Positions 37,968-47,827 of a stretch of 64,000 nucleotides of DNA are shown one piece after another. The position numbers and the translations under genes are program-made. Positions within the stretch are counted from its first letter, which is position 1; each line of letters starts with the position of its first letter. The stretch is from Streptococcus ruminicola (GTDB taxonomy: Bacteria > Bacillota > Bacilli > Lactobacillales > Streptococcaceae), in NCBI RefSeq assembly GCF_011387195.1, contig NZ_CP046919.1, forward strand, positions 682,001-746,000, written 5' to 3'. Below the pieces are notes generated by a model. The model worked only from the letters and a program-made list of their open reading frames with translations. It was not told the DNA's origin and searched no databases.

Positions 37968-38021
37968 AATAGGCTCCTTCTTTGTTTACTTTACCCATAT
38001 TATAACAAAAAATAAGTCCTT

Positions 38022-38552
38022 TTACGCGAGAGCCAATTGTTCTTTGTATTTATAAGCGATAAGACTGGCAAGAATTGCTTTGATAGTATCCCCAGGAATA
38101 AAAGCAAGATTTGATAATAATGAGGTCATCAAAGGCATGTGCATATAAACTGACAAATAAATGGCCCCTAACAAATCAACAAACAAAACTCCGCCTACTA
38201 AAATCGCGATCACATTTCCAATAAACGATGACGTTTTAAAAGCTTTCAAAATCAAACTGACTAGCATTGGTACAAAAAACCAAGCCACCACATAACCAGC
38301 CGTCGGACCAGCTAAAACCGCAAAAAATGTACTCCCTGAAAAAGCTGGAATAAATAGTCCCAAGAGATAAAACAGTAAAATCGACAGGCTTCCTTTTTTT
38401 CCTCCCAACAATACCCCAGCTAACATGACTCCCAAATTCTGCAAAACAATTGGAACAGGAATAAATCCCAGTGGAATGGCTGGAATGAATCCTAAAATAA
38501 CCAAAATAGTTGCCATCATAGCAATGTAAAGTAAATCCCTGACGTTTTTCAT
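38022..38552 (-). CDS. bioY: Biotin transporter BioY (ECF S component)
   Basis: 176 residues, six hydrophobic helices with the BioY pattern: GFIPVPIVLQNLGVMLAGVLLG near 30-51, AGPTAGYVVAWF near 82 and FIPGDTIKAILASL near 150. It binds biotin in the membrane and docks to a shared ECF energy module encoded elsewhere. It starts 3 nt after the CHY zinc finger gene, in one transcript with it. A BirA-like operator lies over the operon promoter. Confidence 0.93.
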   Translation of the reverse strand: MKNVRDLLYIAMMATILVILGFIPAIPLGFIPVPIVLQNLGVMLAGVLLGGKKGSLSILLFYLLGLFIPAFSGSTFFAVLAGPTAGYVVAWFFVPMLVSLILKAFKTSSFIGNVIAILVGGVLFVDLLGAIYLSVYMHMPLMTSLLSNLAFIPGDTIKAILASLIAYKYKEQLALA

Positions 38553-38555
38553 AAC

Positions 38556-38861
38556 CTACTCCTTTGAAAAATAAATAGTCTCATGTAACTGACACTTTGG
38601 ATTAAAGGCATGGTGACAATAAGGACAAAATCCCTTTTTATACTCCGTAAAAGTTAACGTATGACGACAACTGCCGCAAAGCACTGGTGCATCATCATCT
38701 ACCGAAACAGGCTCAAAAGGATGATCTCGCAATTGATCATGACACTGATAGCAAGCAAAATATTCCCTACATTTATTGCATTTTAAGGCAACGACATCAC
38801 ACTTTGTATGATAATGCAGGCATCTTCCCTCACTATCAAGATCAACTCCATAAATCACCAT
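38556..38861 (-). CDS. CHY zinc finger protein
   Basis: 101 residues from MVIYGVDLDSEGRCLHYHTK (38861); three upstream codons begin with TTG and are left out. Cys and His pairs follow the CHY-type pattern: CLHYH..C, LKCNKCREYFACYQCH, LCGSC and FCPYCHH, enough for three zinc ions. Function unknown; related domains occur in plant and yeast proteins. It is the first gene of the unit with bioY, suggesting a link to biotin or simple cotranscription. Confidence 0.88.
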   Translation of the reverse strand: MVIYGVDLDSEGRCLHYHTKCDVVALKCNKCREYFACYQCHDQLRDHPFEPVSVDDDAPVLCGSCRHTLTFTEYKKGFCPYCHHAFNPKCQLHETIYFSKE

Positions 38862-38881
38862 AATCACCAACCTTTTAACAA

Positions 38882-38935
38882 AGTTTACTACTTCTCATTA
38901 TTTTAGTCAACTATATTTTGTAGTTGGGTTAACTC
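38882..38935 (-). promoter_or_regulatory. Promoter of the CHY-bioY unit with BirA-like operator
   Basis: TTGACT (38910-38905), 17 nt, TAAACT (38887-38882) on the minus strand. TAGTCAAC (38904-38911), 16 nt, GTTAACTC (38928-38935) forms a BirA-like palindrome (TGTWAAC-N14-16-GTTWACA type) covering the -35. Biotin-dependent repression is inferred. Confidence 0.6.
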
Positions 38936-38963
38936 TTTTTAAAACACATCTTAAAAGTCAAGC

Positions 38964-38998
38964 AAAAAGCCCGGAACACAATCGTTCCAGACTTTTTA
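38964..38998 (-). terminator. Terminator of tgt
   Basis: AGTCTGGAAC/GTTCCGGGCT arms (two G-U pairs in RNA) and five T on the minus strand. Confidence 0.85.
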
Positions 38999-39003
38999 GT
39001 CTA

Positions 39004-40215
<1,212 letters not shown>

Positions 40216-40409
40216 TCAGACTGAGAAAATCTGAAAAACTTCCAGATTTTTACAATGCATTGCTTAAATAGCGCAACCTTTACGATTTTACCAAAAATCA
40301 CATTTTTTGTCATGTTTACCTCTTATCGTGTGACTTCTCTAATACAAGGTGATATAATGAAAGTGTGGAAGTAATACATTTTACGGAATTTTTTAAGGAG
40401 GTTCATATT

Positions 40410-41162
40410 ATGAAAGCTTCAGAAACTCGTCAAAAAGCTAGAGAATTTTTGAAAACTCTCTCTGGTAAGTACCAATTGTTTCTTGTTTCTATCATTTTAG
40501 CTATTTTAACAATTTCAATTAGCTATACAGAAACATATCATATTAATGGTACTACAGTTAATGCTACTGCATCTGTTCCAGGTATTGTTTCAATTCTATC
40601 AGCATTATTCCTTGCTTCAGCAAGTTACGCCGTGCTTGATGTTATTCGCCACAAACGCGACCATGTTGAAGTAGGAGATAACATGCGTGTTTTCTCAAAT
40701 GAAATATTTGGAAAATATGTAGTAACTGCTATTGTCAAATGGGTATTCCTATTCCTATGGTCTTTAATCGGTATTGTAGGTTCTATCATCTTTGTTGCAG
40801 GAGTTACAGCAACTACTTCAAATAATTCTAACGGTGGCATCTTTGTCACTATCATTGGATTTGTTCTTATGGTTGCAGGTTTTGCTCTTTCAATCATCAA
40901 ACAATACTCATATAGCATGACAACATACGTCCTTTATGACGCTGTTCAAAATGGCACTTATGAAGGTCCACGTAGTGTTATCAACAAGAGTACAGAATTA
41001 ATGGCTGGTAACAAATGGCGCCTATTCTGTCTACAATTTAGTTTCATCGGTTGGTACATTTTAACTGCACTAACTTGTGGATTGCTTTACTTCTACACAT
41101 TACCATATACAACTACAGCAGAACTCTTCTTCTACGAAGATTTAATTGCTAAAGCTGAATAA
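40410..41162 (+). CDS. DUF975 family membrane protein
   Basis: 250 residues from ATG 40410, which has SD AAGGAGG; 15 upstream in-frame codons are excluded. About five to six membrane helices with the family's N-terminal MKASETRQKAREFL motif, a long Gly/Ala/Val-rich helix region (GSIIFVAGVTATTSNN) and the C-terminal TCGLLYFYTLPYTTTAELFFYEDL. DUF975 proteins are widespread in Firmicutes and of unknown role. Single-gene unit with its own terminator. Confidence 0.85.
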   Translation: MKASETRQKAREFLKTLSGKYQLFLVSIILAILTISISYTETYHINGTTVNATASVPGIVSILSALFLASASYAVLDVIRHKRDHVEVGDNMRVFSNEIFGKYVVTAIVKWVFLFLWSLIGIVGSIIFVAGVTATTSNNSNGGIFVTIIGFVLMVAGFALSIIKQYSYSMTTYVLYDAVQNGTYEGPRSVINKSTELMAGNKWRLFCLQFSFIGWYILTALTCGLLYFYTLPYTTTAELFFYEDLIAKAE

Positions 41163-41170
41163 ATGAAATA

Positions 41171-41197
41171 AACCCCAGCTTAGCTGGGGCTTTTTGT
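41171..41197 (+). terminator. Terminator of the DUF975 gene
   Basis: CCCCAGC/GCTGGGG arms with loop TTA and CTTTTTG. Confidence 0.92.
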
Positions 41198-41202
41198 GTA
41201 CA

Positions 41203-41232
41203 AAAAAGAAGATGTTAAGACACCTTCTTTTT
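41203..41232 (-). terminator. Terminator of perR
   Basis: GAAGGTG/CATCTTC arms (one G-U pair) followed by TTTTTTG on the minus strand, overlapping the stop codon. Confidence 0.75.
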
Positions 41233-41728
41233 ATTTCTCTTCACGATAAGCCATGAATGGTTCGCCAGCTGCTCTAAGCTTTTCTTGGCAATTTGGGCAA
41301 ATACCGTAAGCAGTCAACTGAACCTTGGTAATCATGTAGCCAGTTTGTTCATAGGCTTCTTTACCGATGTCAATAGCGTCCACATCCATAAAGTCTGCAA
41401 TATCACCACAACATTTACAAACGATGTTGATATGCTGATGTCCCATAAAGTCATAGTAAGTTGTTGTGTCGTTAGTCACTTTCAACTCAGCAACAAAGCC
41501 TTCTTCGACAAGGACTTTCATGTTGTTGTAAACCGTCGCTAAACTCATATTTGGATGTTCTGGCAACAAGTCTTTATATATCTTTTCAGCACTTGGGTGC
41601 TCATGGCTATTTATGATATAAGCGATAATGGCTTTACGAGTCTCCGTGATACGAATGTGTTTTCTCTTGAGATGCTCAATGACATTTTCATAGGCATCCA
41701 AAGGACGGTGATGGGTATGAATGTCCAT
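41231..41728 (-). CDS. perR: Peroxide-responsive Fur-family repressor PerR
   Basis: 165 residues. Winged-helix DNA-binding half (RITETRKAIIAYIINSHEHPSAEKIYKDL, then NMSLATVYNNMKVLVEEGFV) followed by the metal-sensing half with HQHINIVCKCCGD and ICPNCQ giving the structural four-Cys zinc site. In streptococci this single PerR uses Fe or Mn and peroxide to control iron handling and oxidative defence. A near-perfect Per box lies 24 nt upstream of the ATG, so it probably regulates itself. Confidence 0.93.
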   Translation of the reverse strand: MDIHTHHRPLDAYENVIEHLKRKHIRITETRKAIIAYIINSHEHPSAEKIYKDLLPEHPNMSLATVYNNMKVLVEEGFVAELKVTNDTTTYYDFMGHQHINIVCKCCGDIADFMDVDAIDIGKEAYEQTGYMITKVQLTAYGICPNCQEKLRAAGEPFMAYREEK

Positions 41729-41751
41729 TATGGCTCTCCTGTTCTATTTAT

Positions 41752-41766
41752 TTAAAATCATTATAA
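41752..41766. promoter_or_regulatory. Per box
   Basis: TTAAAATCATTATAA matches the consensus TTATAATNATTATAA at all but one defined position and lies directly upstream of perR. Confidence 0.85.
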
Positions 41767-41897
41767 CATAGTTTAATTTTTGCATGTCTTGACACGCTCA
41801 TTCATTTTATTATAAAAATCAGACGATTTCAAGTTTTCATAGCAAATCTTCACTTTTTTAATAGGGAAAACCACAATTTCAGTATTTTCATGACAAC

Positions 41898-41940
41898 AAA
41901 AATGAGAAAATCCATTTTGAAAGAATCCTCTCATTTTCAA
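41898..41940 (-). terminator. Terminator of the CoA-binding protein gene
   Basis: AAAATGAGA/TCTCATTTTT arms with a loop of about 21 nt, 6 nt after the stop codon. Confidence 0.7.
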
Positions 41941-41946
41941 TATTAT

Positions 41947-42369
41947 TTACAAATTTTGATATTCAATCTTGATGCACTTGTTCATGACAATTTTGTCACG
42001 TCCTGCGGCTTGTAAGATGTCAGCCGCTTCTTGGCTTTCTAGACCTAGCTGAGCCCAAAAAATATCAGCATCCGTTTCGATAAAATCTTTGGCAACTTCT
42101 GGGAGAAACTCACTTCGTCTGAAAACATCAACAATATCAACGTGAACGGGAATGTCTTGGAGTCTAGCATAGGCTGTCTCACCAAGTACCTTCTCACCCG
42201 CTAAACGTGGGTTAACTGGGATAATCGTATAACCTGCTTCTTGCATCACCTTAGAAACACCGTAAGCTGGACTATTTTCACGCTTGGAAAGTCCCACAAC
42301 AGCAATGTTTTTGGCACTTTTTAAATAATCAGCAATCACATCTTGGCTAGGATTTTGAAATGTTGTCAT
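41947..42369 (-). CDS. CoA-binding domain protein (YneT/YccU type)
   Basis: 140 residues from MTTFQNPSQDVIADYL (42369; SD TAGGAGG). A single Rossmann-like CoA-binding domain: NIAVVGLSKRENSPAYGVSKVMQEAGYTIIPVNP, then HVDIVDVFRRSEFLPEVAKD. Function not known; small members of this family bind CoA or act in stress. It follows polA closely (89 nt) on the same strand, separated by a probable terminator. Confidence 0.88.
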   Translation of the reverse strand: MTTFQNPSQDVIADYLKSAKNIAVVGLSKRENSPAYGVSKVMQEAGYTIIPVNPRLAGEKVLGETAYARLQDIPVHVDIVDVFRRSEFLPEVAKDFIETDADIFWAQLGLESQEAADILQAAGRDKIVMNKCIKIEYQNL

Positions 42370-42419
42370 CTGGCTGCCTCCTAAGAACGATTTTTTATTA
42401 AGTATATCACAGTTGATAA

Positions 42420-42453
42420 AAAATAAGATGACAAAAACTTGCCACCTTATTTT
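42420..42453 (-). terminator. Terminator of polA
   Basis: AATAAGGTGGCAA / TTGTCATCTTATT imperfect arms with a TTTTT run on the minus strand, just after the polA stop. Confidence 0.7.
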
Positions 42454-42457
42454 AATA

Positions 42458-45094
42458 TTATTTTGCTTCGTACCATGTTTGGCCTGCACTTTCGTCTGCC
42501 ACAAGTGGGACAGAAAGTTCGATGGCTGATTCCATGGTTTCTTTGACTAATTTTTCAATAGCTTCTAGCTCGTCTTTTGGCACTTCAAGGATGATTTCAT
42601 CGTGCACTTGTAGAAGCATTTTTGTCTTGAATTTACCTTCAACTAAAGCTTTATCAAGGTTAATCATAGCAATTTTGAGAATGTCGGCTGCGCTACCTTG
42701 AATTGGCGAGTTAATGGCTGTACGCTCAGCAAATTGACGCACGTTGAAGTTACGAGCATTGATATCTGGCAATTCGCGACGACGGTGGAAGAGCGTTTCA
42801 ACATAGCCTTTATCTTTGGCATCACGCACCACGCGCTCCATGTAGTCTTTAATACCTGGGTAGCGTTCGAAGTAAGTCTCAATGTATTGTTTTGCCACTT
42901 TACGCGGAATACCAAGGTTATTAGCAAGACCGTAATCAGAAATACCGTAAACAATACCGAAGTTAACAGCTTTGGCGTTACGACGGTCATTTGGTGTGAC
43001 GTCTTCAGCTTTTTCGATACCAAAGACACGCATGGCTGTTGACGTGTGGATATCTGCTCCCTCACGGAAAGCCGCAATCAAATGTTCATCATTTGAAATG
43101 TGAGCAAGTACACGTAACTCGATTTGTGAATAGTCAGAGCTTAATAGTACTTCGTCTGCTGTTTCTGGGACAAATGCCTTACGAATCAAGCGCCCTTGTT
43201 CCAAACGCACTGGAATATTTTGCAAGTTAGGATCAACACTAGACAAACGTCCTGTCTGCGTCAAATCTTGAAGGTAGCGAGTATGAATTTTTCCGTCTTT
43301 TAAGATGAAATCTTGCAAACCAACGATGTAAGTTGATTGGAGTTTTGCGATTTGGCGGTATTCCAAAATCTTAGATACGATTGGTGAGATTGGTGCCAAG
43401 CGTTCCAAAACATCAACTGCTGTTGAATAACCAGTCTTGGTTTTCTTAGTGTAGCTTGTTGGCAATTGCATCTTTTCAAAGAGCAGTTCACCCAATTGTT
43501 TTGGCGAGTTAATGTTAAATTCCATACCAGCAAGGTCATAGATTTCTTGTGTCAAGTTGTCAATGACTGCTTGGTTGGCTTTTTCCATTTCTTGGAGCGT
43601 TTCTTTTTTAACTGAAATACCCGCAATTTCCATCTTAGCAAGAACATTTGCTAGAGGTTGTTCCATGTCAAAAAGAAGGCTTGCTTGTTGATGCTCTGTC
43701 AACTTATCTAGCATGACTTTTTCAGAATGGTTCAAAACCACAATCTTACGCGCTAAATGGCTGAGCAGCACTGCTTTATCTGGGACAGCACGTTTAACAC
43801 CCTTACCGTAAACAGCTTCATCGCTATCAAGGACATACTCTGTGTATAAACGAGCAATGGTTGACAGTTCATTATCATCAACGGTTGATAAAAGGTATTT
43901 TGCTAAGCGACTATCAAATGCTGGCGCTGGCAAATCAATACCTAAATGACTAAGAAGAACTTTGCTACGTTTGAAATCGTAAGTTTTGATTGGTTTAGCT
44001 AACGCTGCTTTAAACAAATCATCTTTTAGAAGTTCAAGATTTGTTGAAGCATAGATAGCCTTGTCATTTCCCCAAGCAAAGCCAATGATGCTTTCAACGT
44101 GATAATTATCACCCAAGATTTCAAAATAGAAAAATTGGTCATCTGTGAACATGTCTGCACTCAAACTGTCCACTTCAGTGTAGGTCACATCAAATTTTTC
44201 TTGTTTCTTAGCAGCACCAAGATTATCTTTAAACTGTTTGAATCCCATTTCATCATAAAATGGCACAAGTTTTTCCAAATCAGGTCCAGTGTAGTCGATA
44301 TCATCTAAACCAATCGCAATCGGAGCAGTGATATTGATTGTCGCCAAAGTCTTAGACAAGAAAGCTTGTTCTTTATCGTTAATCAAGTTTTCTTTCATCT
44401 TAGATTTCTTCATGCCGTCGATGTTTTCATAAACACCTTCAAGACTGCCGTACTCTAAGAGAAGTTTAAGACCTGTCTTTTCACCGACCTTAGTAACACC
44501 TGGAATGTTATCAGATTTATCACCCATGAGGGCTTTTAGGTCGATAAATTGTTTTGGCGTGATGCCCATTTTTTCCATGAGATAAGCTGGAGTGAATTCT
44601 TCAAACTCAGCGACACCTTTTTTAGAAATCTCAACGGTTGTGTTGTTATCCGCAAGTTGGATAAGGTCTTTATCTCCGCTGACGATGGTTACATCATATT
44701 CATCTTCGTTCTCTGCTAATTTATCCAAAGTTCCGATGATGTCATCAGCTTCATAATTTTCCAATTCATACCACTTGATACCAAGCGCTGTTAACATTTC
44801 ACGGATGTATGGCAACTGCTCACGGAATTCATCTGGTGTTTTGGCACGACCAGCTTTGTAATCTTTGTACATTTCTGTACGAAAAGTTGTCTTACCAGCA
44901 TCAAAAGCAACCAAAACATGCGTTGGCTGAATTCTTTCTAATAAGTGATTGAGCATAAGGTGAAAACCGTAAATGGCATTTGTATGAAGACCTGCTCGGT
45001 TTTTAAAACGATCAATCTGATTATACAGTGCGAAAAAGGCACGATAAGCTACAGATGACCCATCGATTAATAATAATTTTTTCTTGTTTTCCAT
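42458..45094 (-). CDS. polA: DNA polymerase I
   Basis: 878 residues from MENKKKLLLIDGSSVAY (45094). Domains: 5' nuclease (1-290, with LMGDKSDNIPG), a degenerate 3'-5' exonuclease region (about 310-480) in which the usual first DxE motif is replaced (FFYFEILGDNY), so proofreading is not expected, and the polymerase with motif A SDYSQIELRVLAHIS, motif B RRNAKAVNFGIVYG and motif C QVHDEIILE. It removes RNA primers and fills gaps. Normal size for streptococci. Confidence 0.97.
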   Translation of the reverse strand: MENKKKLLLIDGSSVAYRAFFALYNQIDRFKNRAGLHTNAIYGFHLMLNHLLERIQPTHVLVAFDAGKTTFRTEMYKDYKAGRAKTPDEFREQLPYIREMLTALGIKWYELENYEADDIIGTLDKLAENEDEYDVTIVSGDKDLIQLADNNTTVEISKKGVAEFEEFTPAYLMEKMGITPKQFIDLKALMGDKSDNIPGVTKVGEKTGLKLLLEYGSLEGVYENIDGMKKSKMKENLINDKEQAFLSKTLATINITAPIAIGLDDIDYTGPDLEKLVPFYDEMGFKQFKDNLGAAKKQEKFDVTYTEVDSLSADMFTDDQFFYFEILGDNYHVESIIGFAWGNDKAIYASTNLELLKDDLFKAALAKPIKTYDFKRSKVLLSHLGIDLPAPAFDSRLAKYLLSTVDDNELSTIARLYTEYVLDSDEAVYGKGVKRAVPDKAVLLSHLARKIVVLNHSEKVMLDKLTEHQQASLLFDMEQPLANVLAKMEIAGISVKKETLQEMEKANQAVIDNLTQEIYDLAGMEFNINSPKQLGELLFEKMQLPTSYTKKTKTGYSTAVDVLERLAPISPIVSKILEYRQIAKLQSTYIVGLQDFILKDGKIHTRYLQDLTQTGRLSSVDPNLQNIPVRLEQGRLIRKAFVPETADEVLLSSDYSQIELRVLAHISNDEHLIAAFREGADIHTSTAMRVFGIEKAEDVTPNDRRNAKAVNFGIVYGISDYGLANNLGIPRKVAKQYIETYFERYPGIKDYMERVVRDAKDKGYVETLFHRRRELPDINARNFNVRQFAERTAINSPIQGSAADILKIAMINLDKALVEGKFKTKMLLQVHDEIILEVPKDELEAIEKLVKETMESAIELSVPLVADESAGQTWYEAK

Positions 45095-45150
45095 GGCTTT
45101 ATTATAACATATATTGACCACATCTGATTTTTAAGAGATTAATTCTTTTA

Positions 45151-45183
45151 CTTAAGATTCATTTAAGCAAGTCTCCTTATACT
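45151..45183 (+). promoter_or_regulatory. CiaR-type promoter of csRNA 2
   Basis: CTTAAG (45151-45156), 5 nt, TTTAAG (45162-45167), 10 nt, TATACT (45178-45183). Same spacing as csRNA 1, with one mismatch in the first half. Confidence 0.8.
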
Positions 45184-45189
45184 ATACTC

Positions 45190-45317
45190 ATTCCTAAAAA
45201 CTTTCACAGCTAGCATTGCTAGCCTGCATTCACCCGAAACCTCCCAAAACAACTGGGTGGATGCATCCTTTTTCATAATCTCCTTAAAGTCTAGCCGCCT
45301 CGGTTAGGCTTTTTGAA
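45190..45317 (+). ncRNA. Cia-dependent small RNA (csRNA), copy 2
   Basis: About 128 nt between polA and a carrier gene. Hairpins GCTAGC/GCTAGC and GCAT..ACCC/GGGT..ATGC are followed by the exposed stretch TTTTTCATAATCTCCTTA, perfectly complementary to an SD plus AUG (TAAGGAGATTATGAAAAA), and a weak AGCC/GGCT terminator with TTTTT. The anti-start stretch and promoter match copy 1, while the rest differs, which is typical of the csRNA family. Ends are estimated. Confidence 0.8.
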
Positions 45318-45321
45318 ATTT

Positions 45322-45354
45322 AAAAACAGCAATCTTTAAAAGATTGCTGTTTTA
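45322..45354 (-). terminator. Terminator of the AEC carrier gene
   Basis: ACAGCAATCTT/AGATTGCTGT arms with loop TAAA and T-rich tail on the minus strand; converges with the csRNA 2 terminator. Confidence 0.88.
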
Positions 45355-46299
45355 TTATAATCCATTCAACAAAAGCATTAAAATCGGAATAACAAGCATA
45401 GTTAAAATGGTTGATTCGGTTACCGTGATTGCTGCGTAATCACTGTCTGCACCGTAAAGTTTTGCAACAACTGGGGCATTTGTCATGACTGGCATAGCTG
45501 ACTGAATAATGAAGACTTCTTTCATCAGTTGTGGCATTTGAGTGTGGCTAACAATCACCATCATTAACAGCGGAGCTACAACAAAACGTCCTAAAAGGAC
45601 CAAAACATTGTCTTTACTAAAACGCAGACGTGACAGCCCTGCATTTGCCACCGAAATCCCGATAAAAATCATAGACAAAGGAATCGTCAGATTTCCCAGA
45701 TATTGGAAATCACTGAGCAAGAAAGCTGGTAGTTTGATGTTTAGAAGAACTAAAATCACGCCAATAATGAATCCCATAAGTGGCGGAGAAAAGATTTTCT
45801 TTAGCGTGCCTCGAAAATCAAGAGTAACTTCTTTACGTCCATCCTTTTGAATCAAATACGTTCCAATCGTCCAAAAGAATGTGGTGTTACACATGTAGTA
45901 AACCAAGACATACGGAATGCTTTTATCCCCAAAAAGTGCTTGATTAATTGGCAGACCAACAAAAATCGTGTTGGAATTAAAAAACATAGAAACAAATAAG
46001 CCTCGGTGCTTTTCATCAATCAAAAACAGCTGAGCAACTGCCATAGCAATAGCAAGTAAAATCACCATTGAAATTGCTGGAAAACGCAGCTGGGGCAACA
46101 TTTCAAGCATTTCTTTTGCCGTGAAACGTCCGACAATCGTTGATATCATGTAACAAGGAAGAGCTACTTGCGTCACTAACTTAGCTATCAAATTTGGTGC
46201 TTTGTCGTCAAACCATCCTTTTTTGGTCAAAACATAGCCAACCATAACCATGACTAGAATAATTAAAACACCCGAAAAACTGCTCACAAACCGTGTCAT
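45355..46299 (-). CDS. AEC family transporter (auxin efflux carrier type)
   Basis: 314 residues with about ten membrane helices and the inverted-repeat pattern of the AEC/BART superfamily (YVLTKKGWFDDKAPNLIAKLVTQVALPCYMI near 23-53; NSNTIFVGLPINQALFG; QSAMPVMTNAPVVAKLYGAD). Bacterial members are mostly uncharacterised; some move malate, malonate or related organic acids. In lactic bacteria the mleP-type malate carrier belongs here, but no malolactic gene is next to it, so the substrate is open. Confidence 0.88.
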   Translation of the reverse strand: MTRFVSSFSGVLIILVMVMVGYVLTKKGWFDDKAPNLIAKLVTQVALPCYMISTIVGRFTAKEMLEMLPQLRFPAISMVILLAIAMAVAQLFLIDEKHRGLFVSMFFNSNTIFVGLPINQALFGDKSIPYVLVYYMCNTTFFWTIGTYLIQKDGRKEVTLDFRGTLKKIFSPPLMGFIIGVILVLLNIKLPAFLLSDFQYLGNLTIPLSMIFIGISVANAGLSRLRFSKDNVLVLLGRFVVAPLLMMVIVSHTQMPQLMKEVFIIQSAMPVMTNAPVVAKLYGADSDYAAITVTESTILTMLVIPILMLLLNGL

Positions 46300-46387
46300 T
46301 GCTCACTTTCCTTTTCATCTTTTTGTTTCAGTATAGCATATTTTTAACGCTTTCTTAAACACTTTTAGTAATATTATTTATTCTAGC

Positions 46388-46421
46388 AAAAAAGCCCGAG
46401 AACTTCGTCCCAGACTCTTTA
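46388..46421 (-). terminator. Terminator of the YkvI-like gene
   Basis: AGTCTGGGAC/GTTCTCGGGCT arms with G-U pairs and six T on the minus strand. Confidence 0.8.
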
Positions 46422-46432
46422 TCTATTCAATC

Positions 46433-47680
46433 TTATTCTTCATTTTCTGAATCGAAAATTTGCTCGACATGGTCATGAATATCTTCTTTGATTTCTTTTG
46501 TTTCAACGACTGACTCTTCACCTAATTGTTGATATTCTACTTTATCTTTCTTGGTAAATTTCTTATCATCGTCATATTTTTTTGAAATCAAGGAAATCAT
46601 GCGGCGACGCAAATGTTTTTCATCTTGGACATTACTCTTTTCGCGAATCCAAGCTTGAAGTAACACAACCAGCATAACCATACCGATGTAACCAAGAACT
46701 GGGTACATAATAGAAACAAGTTGTTTGAAACCAAGGAATGACAAGGCATAACCACTAATAACAAAAACAATCAAGTAACGTTTGAATTGACTTCCACCTT
46801 GAGTTTCAGAAAAACGTTTAGCTAGTGCATAGTACAAACTAAAAGCCGTATTGAAGATAAGCCCGAACACCACAATTGCGTAAGCTAAGGCAAACCACGG
46901 ATGAATCTCATTAGCAAGTACTAGCATTGGAATATCTGCTGAAGCAAGCTTTCCAACATTGACAAATAAGACAAGTGATGTCACAGCGATAATAAGACCA
47001 ACAATCGCACCACCAAGGGTACCACCTTTTTCAGCCACGCCTATACGAATGATTGAACCACCAAGGACAAAAGCCATTGATACCCCAGTCATCACACAGA
47101 TGGCAAAGTAATTAAGAACTGATACCCAAATATTTGGCATATTTGTCGGCAAGGTCTTAGCAACTGCATTCAACTGAGTAAAGTCAAATGATTGTCCAAT
47201 AAGCGTATGACCAGCAATAATCAGCACCATGATAATAACAATCGGTGTAAAAATCCCGATAATCTGAGTAATTTTTTCAAAATCAAGAAAGCTGACAAAA
47301 ATAACAAGGAGAGCACAGATTAAAGCTCCTAACCAAGTCGGTAATCCAAATTGTTGATTAAGGTTAGACCCCGCTCCTGCTAGCATGACAAAGCCGATAA
47401 CATAACAAGAAACAATCAAAGCAATATCAAGCACGCGATTTGTAAATGGGTGAGCGATTTTAGAAAGCACTTCTGAGTGGTCATTCGAACGATAGTAACT
47501 TCCTAATGTCACGATAATACGCCCAAAGATAGCATTCAAAATCCCTAAAACAACAACGCCAATCATTCCCCAGACCCCGAATCCGACAAAATATTGCATC
47601 AAATCCTGTCCTGAAGAAAGCCCAGCACCAACAATAATACCAACATAAGCCAGTGCAATTGATAAAATTCGTTTAACCAT
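46433..47680 (-). CDS. YkvI family membrane transporter
   Basis: 415 residues: about ten to eleven membrane helices (residues 5-345) with the opening GIIVGAGLSSGQDLMQYFVGFG typical of YkvI, a branch related to the APC-fold sodium-coupled carriers, and a highly charged cytoplasmic tail of about 70 residues (RRRMISLISKKYDDDKKF... ending in DSENEE). Substrate unknown. A palindrome GTTAC-TTTT-GTAAC (47740-47753) lies 60 nt upstream of the ATG and could be an operator. Confidence 0.82.
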   Translation of the reverse strand: MVKRILSIALAYVGIIVGAGLSSGQDLMQYFVGFGVWGMIGVVVLGILNAIFGRIIVTLGSYYRSNDHSEVLSKIAHPFTNRVLDIALIVSCYVIGFVMLAGAGSNLNQQFGLPTWLGALICALLVIFVSFLDFEKITQIIGIFTPIVIIMVLIIAGHTLIGQSFDFTQLNAVAKTLPTNMPNIWVSVLNYFAICVMTGVSMAFVLGGSIIRIGVAEKGGTLGGAIVGLIIAVTSLVLFVNVGKLASADIPMLVLANEIHPWFALAYAIVVFGLIFNTAFSLYYALAKRFSETQGGSQFKRYLIVFVISGYALSFLGFKQLVSIMYPVLGYIGMVMLVVLLQAWIREKSNVQDEKHLRRRMISLISKKYDDDKKFTKKDKVEYQQLGEESVVETKEIKEDIHDHVEQIFDSENEE

Positions 47681-47739
47681 TTTTCCTCCTTTTTAAATCA
47701 GGCAACATTAATAGGTTATCAAAAGCAGATTAAACAAAC

Positions 47740-47753
47740 GTTACTTTTGTAAC
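47740..47753. promoter_or_regulatory. Palindrome upstream of the YkvI-like gene
   Basis: GTTACTTTTGTAAC, perfect 5-bp arms around TTTT; candidate repressor site, regulator unknown. Confidence 0.35.
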
Positions 47754-47827
47754 ACGGGAATAACAGTTATTATTTTTTAATTAATTATTTCTCAGCTTTA
47801 TTTTAACACAAAACCCCGCCAGAAAGC

